A stretch of DNA of 64,000 nucleotides from Aequorivita sp. HC6-5 (GCA_905182755.1 CAJJCS010000002.1:1-64000), one strand, 5' to 3'. Positions 40,529 through 50,602 are shown, counted from the stretch's first letter. Program-made: numbers and translations. Notes: generated by a model not told the origin, from the sequence alone.

Positions 40529-42077
40529 AATGAAAAATATATTTACACTTTTAACAACAGTATCAGTTACTTGCAGGCACTTTTGCCCAAGGAAACTTAA
40601 CTGTTAATTCTGGCGGTTCTCTTACTGTAAGCGAAACTAGTTATTTAACTGCAGCTGGAAACCTAACCAACACAGGGACTGTTACCCCAGATAATTTTTC
40701 TTCTCTTATTGTAGATGGGACAGCAACTGGAGACATTGTTTACAACAGATTTGTAAATGTGTATGACGACCTTGATGGTGGTGGTTGGGATTTAGTAGGG
40801 GCACCTGCTGGGATGACCATTGAAGATTTTATAACGGCAAACGGAGCCAACATACAAGTACTTGGTGATAATTACGCCTTTGCCCAGTTTAACAATGCTT
40901 CTGGACAGTGGGAAAGATATGCTACAGACAACACAGACACAGGAAGTTTTACACCTGGACAAGGGTATGCAATGGCAACTAACGCTGGAGATGGTGCTAC
41001 CGTAGCCTTTACTGGTGATATAAAAACTACAACCCAAAATATTGATATTATAAATAATAATGATGCTAATGAAGGAGTTGGTAGAAGATGGAATTTGGTG
41101 TCAAACCCTTTCCCGTCATACATTAATGGTAATACTGCTGCAGGAGCTGCCAACTTTATGGATGTAAATAGTGCTGTTATTGACGATAGTTTTTTAGGGC
41201 TCTATGGTTGGAACGGCTCTGATTACGATACTTACAACAATACTTCTGGCGCTTTTTCTATAGCTCCTGGACAAGGATTTTGGGTAGCCGCAGTAGCACT
41301 TCAGATACTGCGCTTAATTTTACAGCTGCTATGCGTACCACCACAGGAACTGGAGATTTTGTTTTAGGCCCTCAGCCTCTAATTTATAGATTAGCATTAA
41401 AACTATTATAATGGAGATAGAACAAGGCAAAGAACTAATTTCTACTTTAAAAATGGTCTTTCCTTAGATCTTGACCCAGGGTATGATGCAGGAGCCTATA
41501 ACCAGTCAACAAAATTAAGTACAAGACTCCCCGAAGGGAGTCAAGAATTTGCATTTGCTATAAACGCTATGGGTATAGATGCCTTGCAAAATGCTAGAGT
41601 ACCTCTAGAGATAAAGCAAAATGCAGGACAGGCCTTTAGGGTAAGTATTGCAGATATGGAGTTGCCAGAAGATATCTATGTGTATCTAGAGGATACCTTA
41701 AACGGCACTTTTACCTCTTTAAAAGACCAGGACTTTGAGCTAGTAGCGCAAAGTGATCTTAGCGGGGCAGAAAGGTTCTTTATTGTTTTTAAAGACAACA
41801 GCGTACTCTCTAGTGGGGATACTTTAGGGATAAGCGCACTCAATGTATACAAGGTAAACAAAGACAATTTTGTTACTATAGCGGGCATAAGCCCAGATTT
41901 AGGGCAAATAGATGTTACCCTTTACAACATTCTTGGTATGACCGTACGAGAAAAAGCATTAAACCCAGCAACTGACCAACCCAGAGGGTATCTACAGATG
42001 GCCTAGCAAGCGGTTTATATGTTGTGCAGCTAAGGTCAGCAAATCAAGTATTCAATAAAAAAATAATTATAAAATAA
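40529..42077 (+). CDS. Stand-alone secreted beta-rich module with T9SS sorting domain (frameshifted)
   Basis: ATG 40529 starts MKNIFTLLTTVSVT once an extra T near 40571 is removed; the signal peptide ends FAQ. The rest is the same module as at 14751, 19978 and 34727: TVNSGGSLTVSETSY, GGGWDLVGAPAGMTIEDF, GRRWNLVSNPFPSYINGN, DPGYDAGAYNQS, VYLEDTLNGTFTSLKDQDFE, with a sorting domain at the end (GLASGLYVVQLRSANQ). Breaks also lie near 41300, 41408 and 41975. It is clearly diverged from the two near-identical copies but closer to them than to the copy at 34727. No enzymatic motif is seen. Confidence 0.75.
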
Positions 42078-42096
42078 TTATAAATTTAATTAACCA

Positions 42097-42150
42097 ATGA
42101 AAAACATATTTACAATTTTAGCATTAACTATCGTATTTTTGACCCTCAAA
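42097..42150 (+). pseudogene. Stub of a further secreted-protein gene
   Basis: ATG 42097 opens MKNIFTILALTIVF, the same leader as the previous gene, preceded by the same TTAACCAATG context. It then runs into unrelated sequence and the end of the convergent TPR gene. This looks like the first fourteen or so codons of a gene cut off by recombination. Confidence 0.45.
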
Positions 42151-42654
42151 TTAATTACATTTTTCAGTAACCAATTTTGAAGCATCTTGATAACCAAGTT
42201 TTACTGCTTTTTTCCAATCATTACAGGCTCCAACCAAATCTCCTATTTGCTCTTTTGAATCGCCTCTACTTTTAAATGCTATATCAAATTCAGAGTTTAG
42301 TTTAATAGCATTTGAATAATCACCAACTGCACCGTAATAATCTTCAAGATTGAATTTACACAACCCCTTGTAATAACAAATCCAATCCCATTCATCATCA
42401 GGTAATTCACTTAAGTCTTTAAGTGCTCCAGAAAAATCTCCAAGTTGTACTTTTGAATGTCCTCTACCCCATATCGCCATTTCATATTCTGATGAGCTTG
42501 GTTTAGTTTGAAGTGCTTTAGTATAGTTATTAATAGCAACGTAGTAATCTCCATTTTCCTTTGCAGTTCTTCCCATATCAATATATTCTTCAGCAGTTTG
42601 CCCAAAAGAAACAAAAGAAACAAGTAAAGCGAGTGTGAATAGTAGATTTTTCAT
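42151..42654 (-). CDS. Secreted TPR-repeat protein
   Basis: The product has 167 residues: signal peptide (ending VSFGQ) and three to four tetratricopeptide repeats (GDYYVAINNYTKALQTKP, LEDYYGAVGDYSNAIKLN, GDLVGACNDWKKAVKLG). TPRs mediate protein contacts; the partner is unknown. It is transcribed on its own from the minus strand, between the accessory region and the tRNA-Leu. The end DASKLVTEKCN is typical of small flavobacterial TPR proteins. Confidence 0.8.
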   Translation of the reverse strand: MKNLLFTLALLVSFVSFGQTAEEYIDMGRTAKENGDYYVAINNYTKALQTKPSSSEYEMAIWGRGHSKVQLGDFSGALKDLSELPDDEWDWICYYKGLCKFNLEDYYGAVGDYSNAIKLNSEFDIAFKSRGDSKEQIGDLVGACNDWKKAVKLGYQDASKLVTEKCN

Positions 42655-42675
42655 TGGTTAAATATTTGAATGCCA

Positions 42676-42727
42676 AGTAAAAAAAATATATCCCCAAGAA
42701 TAATAATTTATTCTTGGGGATAATTTG
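42676..42727 (-). terminator. Terminator of the tRNA-Leu gene (copy 4, in place)
   Basis: TTATCCCCAAGAATAA pairs with TTATTATTCTTGGGGATA on the minus strand and is followed by TTTTTTT. It begins directly after the tRNA 3' end. Confidence 0.85.
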
Positions 42728-42809
42728 TACTCAAGATGGGAATCGAACCCACACTCCCGAAAGAACTGGATTTTGAATCCAGCGCGTCTACCAATTCCGC
42801 CACTTGAGC
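42728..42809 (-). tRNA. tRNA-Leu (anticodon CAA)
   Basis: The reverse complement folds as a class II tRNA: acceptor GCTCAAG / CTTGAGT, D-arm with GGTAGACGC, anticodon stem CTGGA / TCCAG around TTCAAAA (anticodon CAA, reads UUG), long variable arm TTCTTTCGGGAGT, T-arm GTGGGTTCGATTCCCAT, discriminator A. CCA is not encoded. It has 82 bases. Confidence 0.95.
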
Positions 42810-42886
42810 ATTTACAGGCTGCAAAAATAAAACAATTTTATAATGCCTTGCGTGTATTGTATTAATTATTTCAGAAAAAATAACAC

Positions 42887-42894
42887 TATTTTTG
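42887..42894 (+). promoter_or_regulatory. Candidate -7 box for the dCMP deaminase gene
   Basis: TATTTTTG is a perfect TANNTTTG, 45 bases before the preferred ATG at 42940. The -33 element is unclear. Confidence 0.4.
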
Positions 42895-42939
42895 TTACCC
42901 GGGTTGGATACCCTACATTTAACCTCTCACAAGTTACCC

Positions 42940-43374
42940 ATGAAGCAAGACAAACAAACCACCTATGATATTGCCTATTTAAAAATGGCCAGAGAGTGGA
43001 GCAAACTATCCTATTGCAAGCGCAAGCAAGTAGGGGCTCTTATCGTGAAAGACAAGATGATTATCAGTGACGGCTACAACGGTACCCCAACAGGTTTTGA
43101 GAATGTTTGTGAGGATGACCACGGAGACACCAATTGGTATGTACTCCACGCAGAGGCAAACGCTATATTAAAAGTAGCAGGCTCTACCCAATCTTGCAAA
43201 GATGCCACACTATATATTACCATGTCTCCCTGTAAAGAGTGTAGCAAACTCATACACCAATCTGGCATCAAAAGAGTTGTCTACCACCTAGGCTATAAAG
43301 ATGCCAGCGGATTGAAATTTTTAGAAAAAGCAGGCGTTAGTATTACACACATCCCAAGTTTAGAAAACCAGTAG
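42940..43374 (+). CDS. comEB: dCMP deaminase family protein
   Basis: The start at 42940 (MKQDKQTTYDIAYLKMA) is preferred; the frame is open further upstream, but that part has no family resemblance. The product has 144 residues with the cytidine/deoxycytidylate deaminase zinc site: HAEANA (His ligand and catalytic Glu) and PCKECSK (two Cys ligands), plus GYNGTPTGF near residue 45. It converts dCMP to dUMP, feeding thymidylate synthesis. It is followed after four bases by the S41 peptidase gene, so the two are cotranscribed. With nrdAB and dgt nearby, this side of the window is rich in dNTP-pool genes. Confidence 0.85.
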   Translation: MKQDKQTTYDIAYLKMAREWSKLSYCKRKQVGALIVKDKMIISDGYNGTPTGFENVCEDDHGDTNWYVLHAEANAILKVAGSTQSCKDATLYITMSPCKECSKLIHQSGIKRVVYHLGYKDASGLKFLEKAGVSITHIPSLENQ

Positions 43375-43378
43375 CACT

Positions 43379-44977
43379 ATGCCTGTCCAGAAAAAATACA
43401 TTCCTTTACTTCTAGGAGTTGCCGTTGCCTTCGGGATTTTTCTTGGCGCAAAGCTAAATTTTACTACCGTAAGTGACACGCTGTTTTCTTCCAATTCAAA
43501 AAAAGAAAAGCTCAACAGGCTTATAGACTTTATAGATTTTGAGTATGTAGATAAGGTAAATACAGACAGCATTGTAGATATTACCGTAAACAGCATCCTT
43601 GAAAATCTGGATCCACACTCTGTGTATATCCCCTCAAAAAGCTATGAAGATGCTGCAAGTGATATGCGCGGAAATTTTATTGGCATTGGCATTAGTTTTT
43701 ACCAACACCAAGATAGCATTGCCGTGATACGCACCATAGAAGGCGGTCCTGCCCAAAAGGCTGGCATCCAAGCTGGAGACAGAATACTATACGCAGATAC
43801 CATCCCCTTGTTTGGCAAGGGTCTAAACAGGTATGATGTTGTCTCACAACTTAAAGGAGCCCGCAACAGTAAAGTCTCCCTTAAAATAAAAAGGAAAAAC
43901 CAAGACAGCCTTTTATCCATAACAGTAACCCGGCAAAAAATACCGCTAGTTAGTCTTGATGCAGCCTACCTTCTTACCGGCGCCATAGGGTACATAAAAC
44001 TAAACCGTTTTGCAGAGCCAACCTACAGTGAGTTTAAAAAAGCCCTTACAGCTCTCATTGATAAAGGCGCCACAAAATTAGTGCTAGATTTAAGAGATAA
44101 CCCAGGGGGGTACATATCATCTGCCCAGGCTATTGTAGATGAGTTTTTACAGGACAACACCCTGATACTTATCACCAAAAACAAAAATGGCAAACAAGAA
44201 AAAACCTATGCAACAAATAAAGGCAGCTTTAAAACCGGCAGCCTATATGTGTTAATTAACGAGAACTCTGCCTCTGCCAGCGAAATTGTGGCAGGCGCCT
44301 TGCAAGACAACGACAAAGGAGTTATTATTGGCCGCCGCTCTTTTGGTAAAGGACTTGTACAGCGCGAGATGGCCCTTGGAGATGGTAGCGCCGTGCGTCT
44401 TACCATTGCTAGATATTACACCCCAACGGGTAGATCTATCCAAAAACCCTACGATAAGGGCAATGACGCCTATTACAGTGAGTATGAGTCTAGGTATGTA
44501 AACGGGGAGCTGCAAAGTCTAGACAGTATCGTAGTTAATGATTCTTTGCGTTTTGTTACTCCAAAAGGAAAGGTAGTATACGGCGGAGGTGGGATTATCC
44601 CAGATGTGTTTGTGGGTAAAGATACCACTCAAGAAAATCAGGCCATTAGTTATATCTCAAATAATGGCTTTATGAGTTATTTTGCCTTTGAGTACCTAGA
44701 CACCCACCGCCAAGATTTTAAAGAACAAACCCAGAAAGATTTTATTGATAATTACACGGTTTCTAAGGCTACATTGCAGGCTTTTTTAAGCTATGCAAAC
44801 ATCACACAGCTCGATACTTTTAAAGGCTACACCCCCCGCCTTAAACTAGTTATTAAAGCAACCCTGGCCAGGCAGTTATACGGCACACAGGCCTTTGAGA
44901 TGATTTTAAACCAGCAAGACCCTATGATTAAAAAAGTGTTGGAACTACAACAAAGGCCTGCTGTTACAAATCAGTAA
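43379..44977 (+). CDS. S41 family C-terminal processing peptidase (CtpA-like)
   Basis: The product has 532 residues. An N-terminal membrane anchor (YIPLLLGVAVAFGIFLGA), a helical domain, a PDZ domain at about residues 90-180 (GIGISFYQHQDSIAVI ... GPAQKAGIQAGDRIL) and the S41 core follow. The catalytic Ser is in ENSASASEIVAGALQD and the general-base Lys in RRSFGKGLVQ. The C-terminal extension of about 150 residues is usual in flavobacterial homologues. It cuts periplasmic proteins from the C-terminus after recognition by PDZ. It is coupled to the dCMP deaminase gene upstream, as in related genomes. Confidence 0.9.
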   Translation: MPVQKKYIPLLLGVAVAFGIFLGAKLNFTTVSDTLFSSNSKKEKLNRLIDFIDFEYVDKVNTDSIVDITVNSILENLDPHSVYIPSKSYEDAASDMRGNFIGIGISFYQHQDSIAVIRTIEGGPAQKAGIQAGDRILYADTIPLFGKGLNRYDVVSQLKGARNSKVSLKIKRKNQDSLLSITVTRQKIPLVSLDAAYLLTGAIGYIKLNRFAEPTYSEFKKALTALIDKGATKLVLDLRDNPGGYISSAQAIVDEFLQDNTLILITKNKNGKQEKTYATNKGSFKTGSLYVLINENSASASEIVAGALQDNDKGVIIGRRSFGKGLVQREMALGDGSAVRLTIARYYTPTGRSIQKPYDKGNDAYYSEYESRYVNGELQSLDSIVVNDSLRFVTPKGKVVYGGGGIIPDVFVGKDTTQENQAISYISNNGFMSYFAFEYLDTHRQDFKEQTQKDFIDNYTVSKATLQAFLSYANITQLDTFKGYTPRLKLVIKATLARQLYGTQAFEMILNQQDPMIKKVLELQQRPAVTNQ

Positions 44978-44979
44978 AA

Positions 44980-45183
44980 CTAGTTTTGCTGTCTTACTTT
45001 TTCTGAAATTTTCTTAGACACCAATAAAATACTTAGCATCACACCAACGCAGGCTGCTGCTAAAGTGCAAATAGCTGCTGTGGTACTATCTTTTTCAAAG
45101 GGTGCAGAGAAATCTATGTTTGTGATGTTAAAGACCAACATAAAAATAGAAATAGCCAGTAATATATAAATGAAAATTTTCAT
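44980..45183 (-). CDS. Small two-helix membrane protein
   Basis: The product has 67 residues with two hydrophobic segments (MKIFIYILLAISIFMLVFNI and ICTLAAACVGVMLSILLV) and a basic C-terminal tail (KKISEKVRQQN). No family was recognised. It is convergent with the S41 gene, with only two bases between the stop codons, and lies downstream of the MarC gene on the same strand. Confidence 0.65.
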   Translation of the reverse strand: MKIFIYILLAISIFMLVFNITNIDFSAPFEKDSTTAAICTLAAACVGVMLSILLVSKKISEKVRQQN

Positions 45184-45219
45184 GAAATCTGCGGGTATTA
45201 TGTTGCTACAAAAATAGGC

Positions 45220-45801
45220 TTAATTGAATAATTCTTGAATATTTGAGGTAAATAGTTTTACTGCAATGGCAAGTAAAATTACACCAAATACTTTCTCAAT
45301 AATCTTAATTCCGTTTTTACCCAGAAAGCCTTGAAGTTTATTGGAGGTTTTCAGGACAACAAAAACCACCACCACATTTACCAAAATGGCAATAATGATA
45401 TTCTCTAAGGCGTATTCTGCGCGCAAAGATAATAAGGTTGTTAAACTTCCAGGACCAGCCACAATAGGGAAGGCTATTGGAAACACCGTTGCCATCTCTA
45501 GGTTAGACTCATCTTGTTTAAATAAAGTAACGCCCAAGACCATCTCTAGGGCAATAAAAAATAAGATGAGCGATCCTGCAACCGCAAACTCATTTACATT
45601 AATACCAATAAGGTTTAGAATTTCTTCTCCAATAAACAAGAAAATAATAAGTACAAAGGCCGCAATAATAGAGGCTCTTCCGCTTTTAATGGTACCGTTT
45701 TTTTCCCGCAAAGAAATAATGATAGGTATACTACCAACAATGTCTATAACGGCAAACAATACCATTGTTGCCGTGGCAATTTCTTTAAAATTAAAACTCA
45801 T
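45220..45801 (-). CDS. MarC/YchE-type integral membrane protein
   Basis: The product has 193 residues with six hydrophobic helices and the MarC signature (FAVIDIVGSIPII near residue 16; FPIAFPIVAGPGSLTTLLSL near 107). The MarC family (UPF0056) was once linked to drug resistance, but its transport function is unproven; some members are called neutral amino-acid transporters. It probably shares a transcript with the small membrane protein downstream. Confidence 0.85.
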   Translation of the reverse strand: MSFNFKEIATATMVLFAVIDIVGSIPIIISLREKNGTIKSGRASIIAAFVLIIFLFIGEEILNLIGINVNEFAVAGSLILFFIALEMVLGVTLFKQDESNLEMATVFPIAFPIVAGPGSLTTLLSLRAEYALENIIIAILVNVVVVFVVLKTSNKLQGFLGKNGIKIIEKVFGVILLAIAVKLFTSNIQELFN

Positions 45802-45886
45802 AACACCTATCTTTAGGGTGCAAAATTAGGAATTTAAAAACTAGCGCATGGTTTTTTGCAGCATTATGTCACCCTGGGGCTTAATT

Positions 45887-45919
45887 TTTGACAAGCCCCT
45901 ATTAAAACATGTATATTTG
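45887..45919 (+). promoter_or_regulatory. Promoter of the DUF3109 gene
   Basis: TTTG (45887-45890) and TATATTTG (45912-45919) are separated by 21 bases, a textbook flavobacterial promoter. The start codon at 45925 comes only five bases after the -7 box, so the message is probably leaderless or nearly so. Confidence 0.6.
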
Positions 45920-45924
45920 CGGGC

Positions 45925-46491
45925 ATGTTTCAACTAGGAAAAACCATCGTATCTGAGGATATCATAGAAAAAGACTTTGTCTGTAATTTAGGAGCCTGTA
46001 AGGGTGAGTGTTGCATCTCTGGCGCTGCAGGAGCTCCCGTAACCAAGGATGAAGTAGAGATATTAAAAGACATCTACCCAAAGGTAAAACCATTTTTACG
46101 CCCAGAGGGTATTGCTGCCATAGATAAGCAAGGCACACACGTGCTTAGCACTACAAACGAGCTGGAAACCCCTTTGGTAAACCAAAAAGAATGTGCCTAT
46201 GTTACTTTTTCTGAAAATGGCACTGCAGGGTGCGGCATAGAAGATGCCTATAATGCAGGAGTTATAGACTTTAAAAAGCCTATTTCATGTCATTTATATC
46301 CTGTTAGAGTCCAGGATTACAGTGAGTTTTCTGCGGTAAATTATCACAAATGGCCTATTTGTGATGATGCCTGTACCCTAGGAAATGAGCTTAAAGTGCC
46401 CGTGTATAAATTTGTAAAAGAAGCCCTTGTTAGAAAATTTGGCATCCATTGGTACCAAGAACTAGAAAAGGTAGCCGGCTCAATATCTTAG
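45925..46491 (+). CDS. DUF3109 family Cys-rich protein
   Basis: The product has 188 residues with the DUF3109/YkgJ-like Cys pattern: FVCNLGACKGECC near residue 19, CAYVTF, GCGIEDAY, SCHLYPVRV, WPICDDAC. The Cys spacing suggests a bound iron-sulfur cluster or zinc. It is a conserved soluble cytoplasmic protein of unknown biochemical role, common in Bacteroidota. The full length is present. Confidence 0.85.
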   Translation: MFQLGKTIVSEDIIEKDFVCNLGACKGECCISGAAGAPVTKDEVEILKDIYPKVKPFLRPEGIAAIDKQGTHVLSTTNELETPLVNQKECAYVTFSENGTAGCGIEDAYNAGVIDFKKPISCHLYPVRVQDYSEFSAVNYHKWPICDDACTLGNELKVPVYKFVKEALVRKFGIHWYQELEKVAGSIS

Positions 46492-46949
46492 TACATTTTT
46501 TACTATAGTTTAAAAAAAACAGTCAAAAACCAACAAGCCAACCTTCAAATTTGTTTTACTACAAAATGGTGTCGTTTTTAAAATCATTTTTTATAAATCT
46601 GCTTTTTTTTAAGTAAATTATGTTAAAGTTTTTTCTAAAATATGTTGAAAAAACATCTTGTTAAAACAAGGGTAAAAGTGCCCTTAAACTACCGCTGTAT
46701 CAACTCTGGTTGGGCTTTTCAACTACATTTTTTTGAATTGTTAACAATCCAGAGGTGGGCTATTAAACCACTGTTTATCAGTATTTTGTAAAATAAATTA
46801 ACAAAACCATAGTAACAACTCAATTTTTTCGTTGTTGAAAACTTTGTTGAAAACCCTCTGTGTTTTATTCTTTTTAAACCTCATATATTTATCATATTTG
46901 TTAGTCCCCAGTAAACACACATTTTTAGTAATTTATTTAAGAAGATATA
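46492..46949. other. Spacer upstream of nrdB
   Basis: About 460 AT-rich bases. CATATTTG at 46893-46900 is a one-mismatch -7 box about 50 bases before the nrdB start. Repeated short phrases (TTGTTGAAAA near 46831 and 46850; ATGTTGAAAA at 46641) could be regulatory. I see no NrdR-type box and no gene. Confidence 0.4.
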
Positions 46950-47934
46950 ATGAACACGTCAGAGCCAATTTTAGAGAAAAACGAAGGAAGATTTGTAATT
47001 TTCCCTATCCAACATCATGATATTTGGGAATGGTATAAAAAATCAGAGGCAAGTTTCTGGACTGCAGAAGAAATTGACCTTCACCAAGATTTGACAGATT
47101 GGACTTCAAAATTAAATGAAGATGAGCGTTATTTCATTAAGCATATCTTAGCATTTTTTGCTGCCAGTGATGGGATTGTAAATGAAAACTTAGCTGAAAA
47201 CTTTGTAAACGAAGTGCAATACAGTGAGGCAAAATTCTTTTATGGTTTCCAAATCATGATGGAAAACATCCATCAGTGAAACCTATTCACTATTAATCGA
47301 TACCTACGTAAAAGACGATGTAGAAAAAGATCAGCTTATTCAACGCCATTGAAAATTTCCCTGCCATCAAGAAAAAGGCAGATTGGGCCTTAAAATGGAT
47401 CGACTCTCCAAGTTTTGCAGAACGTTTAATTGCTTTTGCAGCTGTAGAAGGAATTTTCTTTCAGGGCGCTTTTTGTTCAATCTTTTGGTTGAAAAAACGT
47501 GGTATCATGCCAGGACTTACCTTCTCTAACGAGCTTATCTCTAGAGATGAAGGAGTACACTGTGATTTTGCAGTACACCTGCACAACCACCACCTAGTAA
47601 ACAAAGTGCCCAAAAGATCGTATTCGCAGCATTATTGTAGATGCTTTAAATATAGAACGTGAATTCATTACAGAGTCTCTGCCAGCAAGTTTAATTGGTA
47701 TGAATTCTAATTTAATGACCCAGTACCTTAGAGTTTGTTACAGACAGACTTTTAGTAGAATTAGCATGTGAGAAAGAATTTAACACCAAAAATCCTTTTG
47801 ATTTTATGGATATGATTTCTTTGCAAGGAAAAACAAATTTCTTTGAAAAAAGAGTAGCAGAGTATCAAAAAGCAGGTGTTGCCAACTCAACAGACAAAGA
47901 AGCCAATAAAATTAGCTTCGACGCAGACTTTTAA
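46950..47934 (+). CDS. nrdB: Ribonucleotide reductase class Ia, beta subunit (frameshifted)
   Basis: From ATG 46950 ([20 protein letters not shown]) the product matches NrdB: metal ligands in the stretches [16 protein letters not shown] and [12 protein letters not shown], then [15 protein letters not shown], to the end ISFDADF at 47934. Single extra bases break the frame near 47269, 47347, 47612 and 47735; removing them gives about 326 residues, the normal length. It carries the diiron-tyrosyl radical needed by NrdA to make deoxyribonucleotides. It lies upstream of nrdA with a 126-base gap. Since the cell needs this enzyme, the breaks are almost surely sequence errors. Confidence 0.88.
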
Positions 47935-48060
47935 GCCAAACATACTTTAGAAATATAATACCTAAGTGTTTGATAGTGTGTGTTTTGCAAAACATACGCC
48001 TGAAATCACTTTACCAAAATAGTAGCAAAATCAAAAAATAACCTCGAATACCCACAAGAT

Positions 48061-50583
48061 ATGAATGTACTAAAAAGAGACGGCCGCAAAGAGCCCATCA
48101 TGTTTGATAAAATTACAGCACGCGTAAAAAAGCTGTGTTATGGCCTTAATGAACTTGGTTGATCCCTGTTCGTATCTCAATGCGTGTAATTGAGGGTTTG
48201 TATGATGGTGTAACTACCAGTGAGTTAGATAATTTGGCAGCAGAGGTTGCTGCAACCATGACAACATCACATCCAGACTATGCAAAGCTAGCTGCTAGAA
48301 TTTCTGTTTCTAACTTACATAAAAATACAAAAAAGACATTCAGTGAGGTGATGGATGATTTGTACACCTATGTAAATCCCCGTACCGGGAAAGACGCTCC
48401 TTTACTTAGTGATGAGGTTCACAAAGTAATTATGGATAATAAAGAAGAACTAGATTCTACAATTATTTATAACCGTGATTTTGGCTATGACTATTTTGGG
48501 TTTAAAACCCTAGAGCGTTCGTACCTTTTAAAATTAAACGGACAGATAGCAGAGCGCCCTCAGCATATGTTATGCGTGTTTCTATTGGGATTCACTTAAA
48601 CGATTTAGAAGCTGCTAAAGAACTTATGAGCTTATGAGTAAGCGTTTTTTACCCACGCAACTCCAACGTTATTTAATGCTGGTACACCAAAACCGCAAAT
48701 GTCTTCTTGTTTTTTATTGACCATGCAAGATGATAGCATTGACGGTATTTACGATACGCTTAAAGCAAACTGCAAAAATTTCTCAATCTGCAGGTGGTAT
48801 TGGTTTATCTATACACAATGTACGTGCTACAGGATCATACATATCGGGTACAAACGGTACCTCTAATGGTATTGTGCCAATGTTACGTGTATATAATGAT
48901 ACGGCACGTTATGTAGATCAAGGTGGCGGAAAACGCAAAGGTAGTTTTGCTATTTACGTAGAGCCATGGCATGCAGATATTTTTGCTTTTTTGGATCTTA
49001 AGAAAAATACAGGATCAGAAGAACAACGAGCGCGTGATTTATTTTATGCCATGTGGATTCCAGATTTATTCATGAAACGTGTAGAAGAAGATGCAGAGTG
49101 GACTCTCATGTGTCCTAACGAGTGTCCAAACCTTTTTAAAGTTCATAGTGATGAGTTTGATGCCTTATACCTGGGCTATGAAGCTGCAGGAAAAGGAAGA
49201 AAAACAATCAAAGCGCGTGCACTTTGGGAGAAAATAATGGAATCTCAAATTGAAACAGGAACACCTTACATGCTCTATAAAGATGCAGCAAACCGTAAGA
49301 GTCAACCAGAAAAATCTAGGAACCATTCGTTCTTCAAACCTATGTACAGAAATCATGGAGTACACCTCTCCAGATGAGGTTGCTGTTTGTAACTTAGCCT
49401 CTATTGCTTTGCCAATGTTTGTAACTGATGGCGCCTTTGATCACGACGAGTTATTTCGTGTAACCAAACAAGTTACCAAAAACCTAAACCGCGTTATAGA
49501 TCGAAATTACTATCCTGTAAAAGAAGCAGAAAACAGTAATTTCCGTCACAGACCTGTAGGTCTTGGTAGTTCAAGGATTAGCAGATGCCTTTATTATGCT
49601 GCGCTTACCTTTTACCTGTGATGAGGCTAAAAAGTTAAACCAAGAAATTTTTGAAACATTATACTTTGCTGCTCTTACCGCTTCTATGGAAGAAGCACAG
49701 GCAGATGGTGCTGTATGAGAGCTATGCAGGGTCTCCTATTAGTCGAAGGGAAGTTTCAGCACAACCTGTGGGGCATAGAAGACAATGAATTAAGTGGCCG
49801 TTGGGATTGGGCTCAACTCCGTACCCAAATTGCAGAACATGGTGTACGAAACTCATTATTAGTGGCACCTATGCCAACAGCATCAACCTCACAAATTTTA
49901 GGAAACAACGAATGCCTTTGAGCCTTACACTCATAATATCTACACCGACGCGTGTTTAGTCGGAGAATTTATAGTTGTAAACAAACACTTACTAGAAGAC
50001 TTAGTAGATCTAGGACTTTGGAACGACAACTTGAAAGAACAAATTATGCGTAATAATGGTTCTGTACAACATGTAGATATTCCTCAAGACTTGAAAGACT
50101 TGTATAAAACAGTATGGGAGCTTTCTATGAAAGACATTATTGATATGTCAAGACACAGAGGGTACTTTATTGATCAAGTCTCAATCTTTAAACTTATTTA
50201 TGGAAAATGCCAGTTATGCAAAATTAACATCCATGCATTTCTATGCCTGGAAAAGCGGTCTTAAAACAGGAATGTATTATTTGCGTACCAAGAGTGCGGT
50301 AGATGCTATTAAATTTACCTTAAGCAAAGAAGACAAGAAAGAGCAGCCAAAACCTGTAACAGAGCTTTCTACAACTGCTATAGATGCAGATGGCGCATTA
50401 GCAACAGCGCCCCTGCCGGCGCCTACGCCTACGCCAGCTCCAGCGCCAAGCCCAGCTCCAAAAGCTCAGTTAGGAAACACCGCTACAGAGCAAAAGCCAA
50501 TGACGGCCCAGGAGTTTAAGGACATGATGAATAAATCTCAAAATGGCGGTCCAGATGATGACTGTTTAATGTGCGGATCGTAG
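48061..50583 (+). CDS. nrdA: Ribonucleotide reductase class Ia, alpha subunit (frameshifted)
   Basis: ATG 48061 starts [20 protein letters not shown], the ATP-cone region. Active-site parts are all present in some frame: [86 protein letters not shown]. The C-terminus has a Pro/Ala-rich linker ([16 protein letters not shown]) and the redox pair DDCLMCGS. At least nine indels break the frame (near 48157, 48167, 48572, 48620, 48650, 48765, 49315, 49566, 49712, 49745, 49915, 50185), most of them extra single bases. One is an 8-base tandem duplication, CTTATGAG twice. It reduces ribonucleoside diphosphates with NrdB. Confidence 0.88.
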
Positions 50584-50602
50584 TTTTACGCTACTTCTAA
50601 GC

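Noticed and set aside
42892-42940. Upstream start of the dCMP deaminase at 42892
   Set aside because: The extra sixteen residues overlap the -7 box and have no family resemblance. The ATG at 42940 gives a normal N-terminus.
46832-47020. Separate 62-residue frame before and across the nrdB start
   Set aside because: It runs out of frame into nrdB and has no recognisable domain. The hydrophobic start is an effect of the AT-rich leader.
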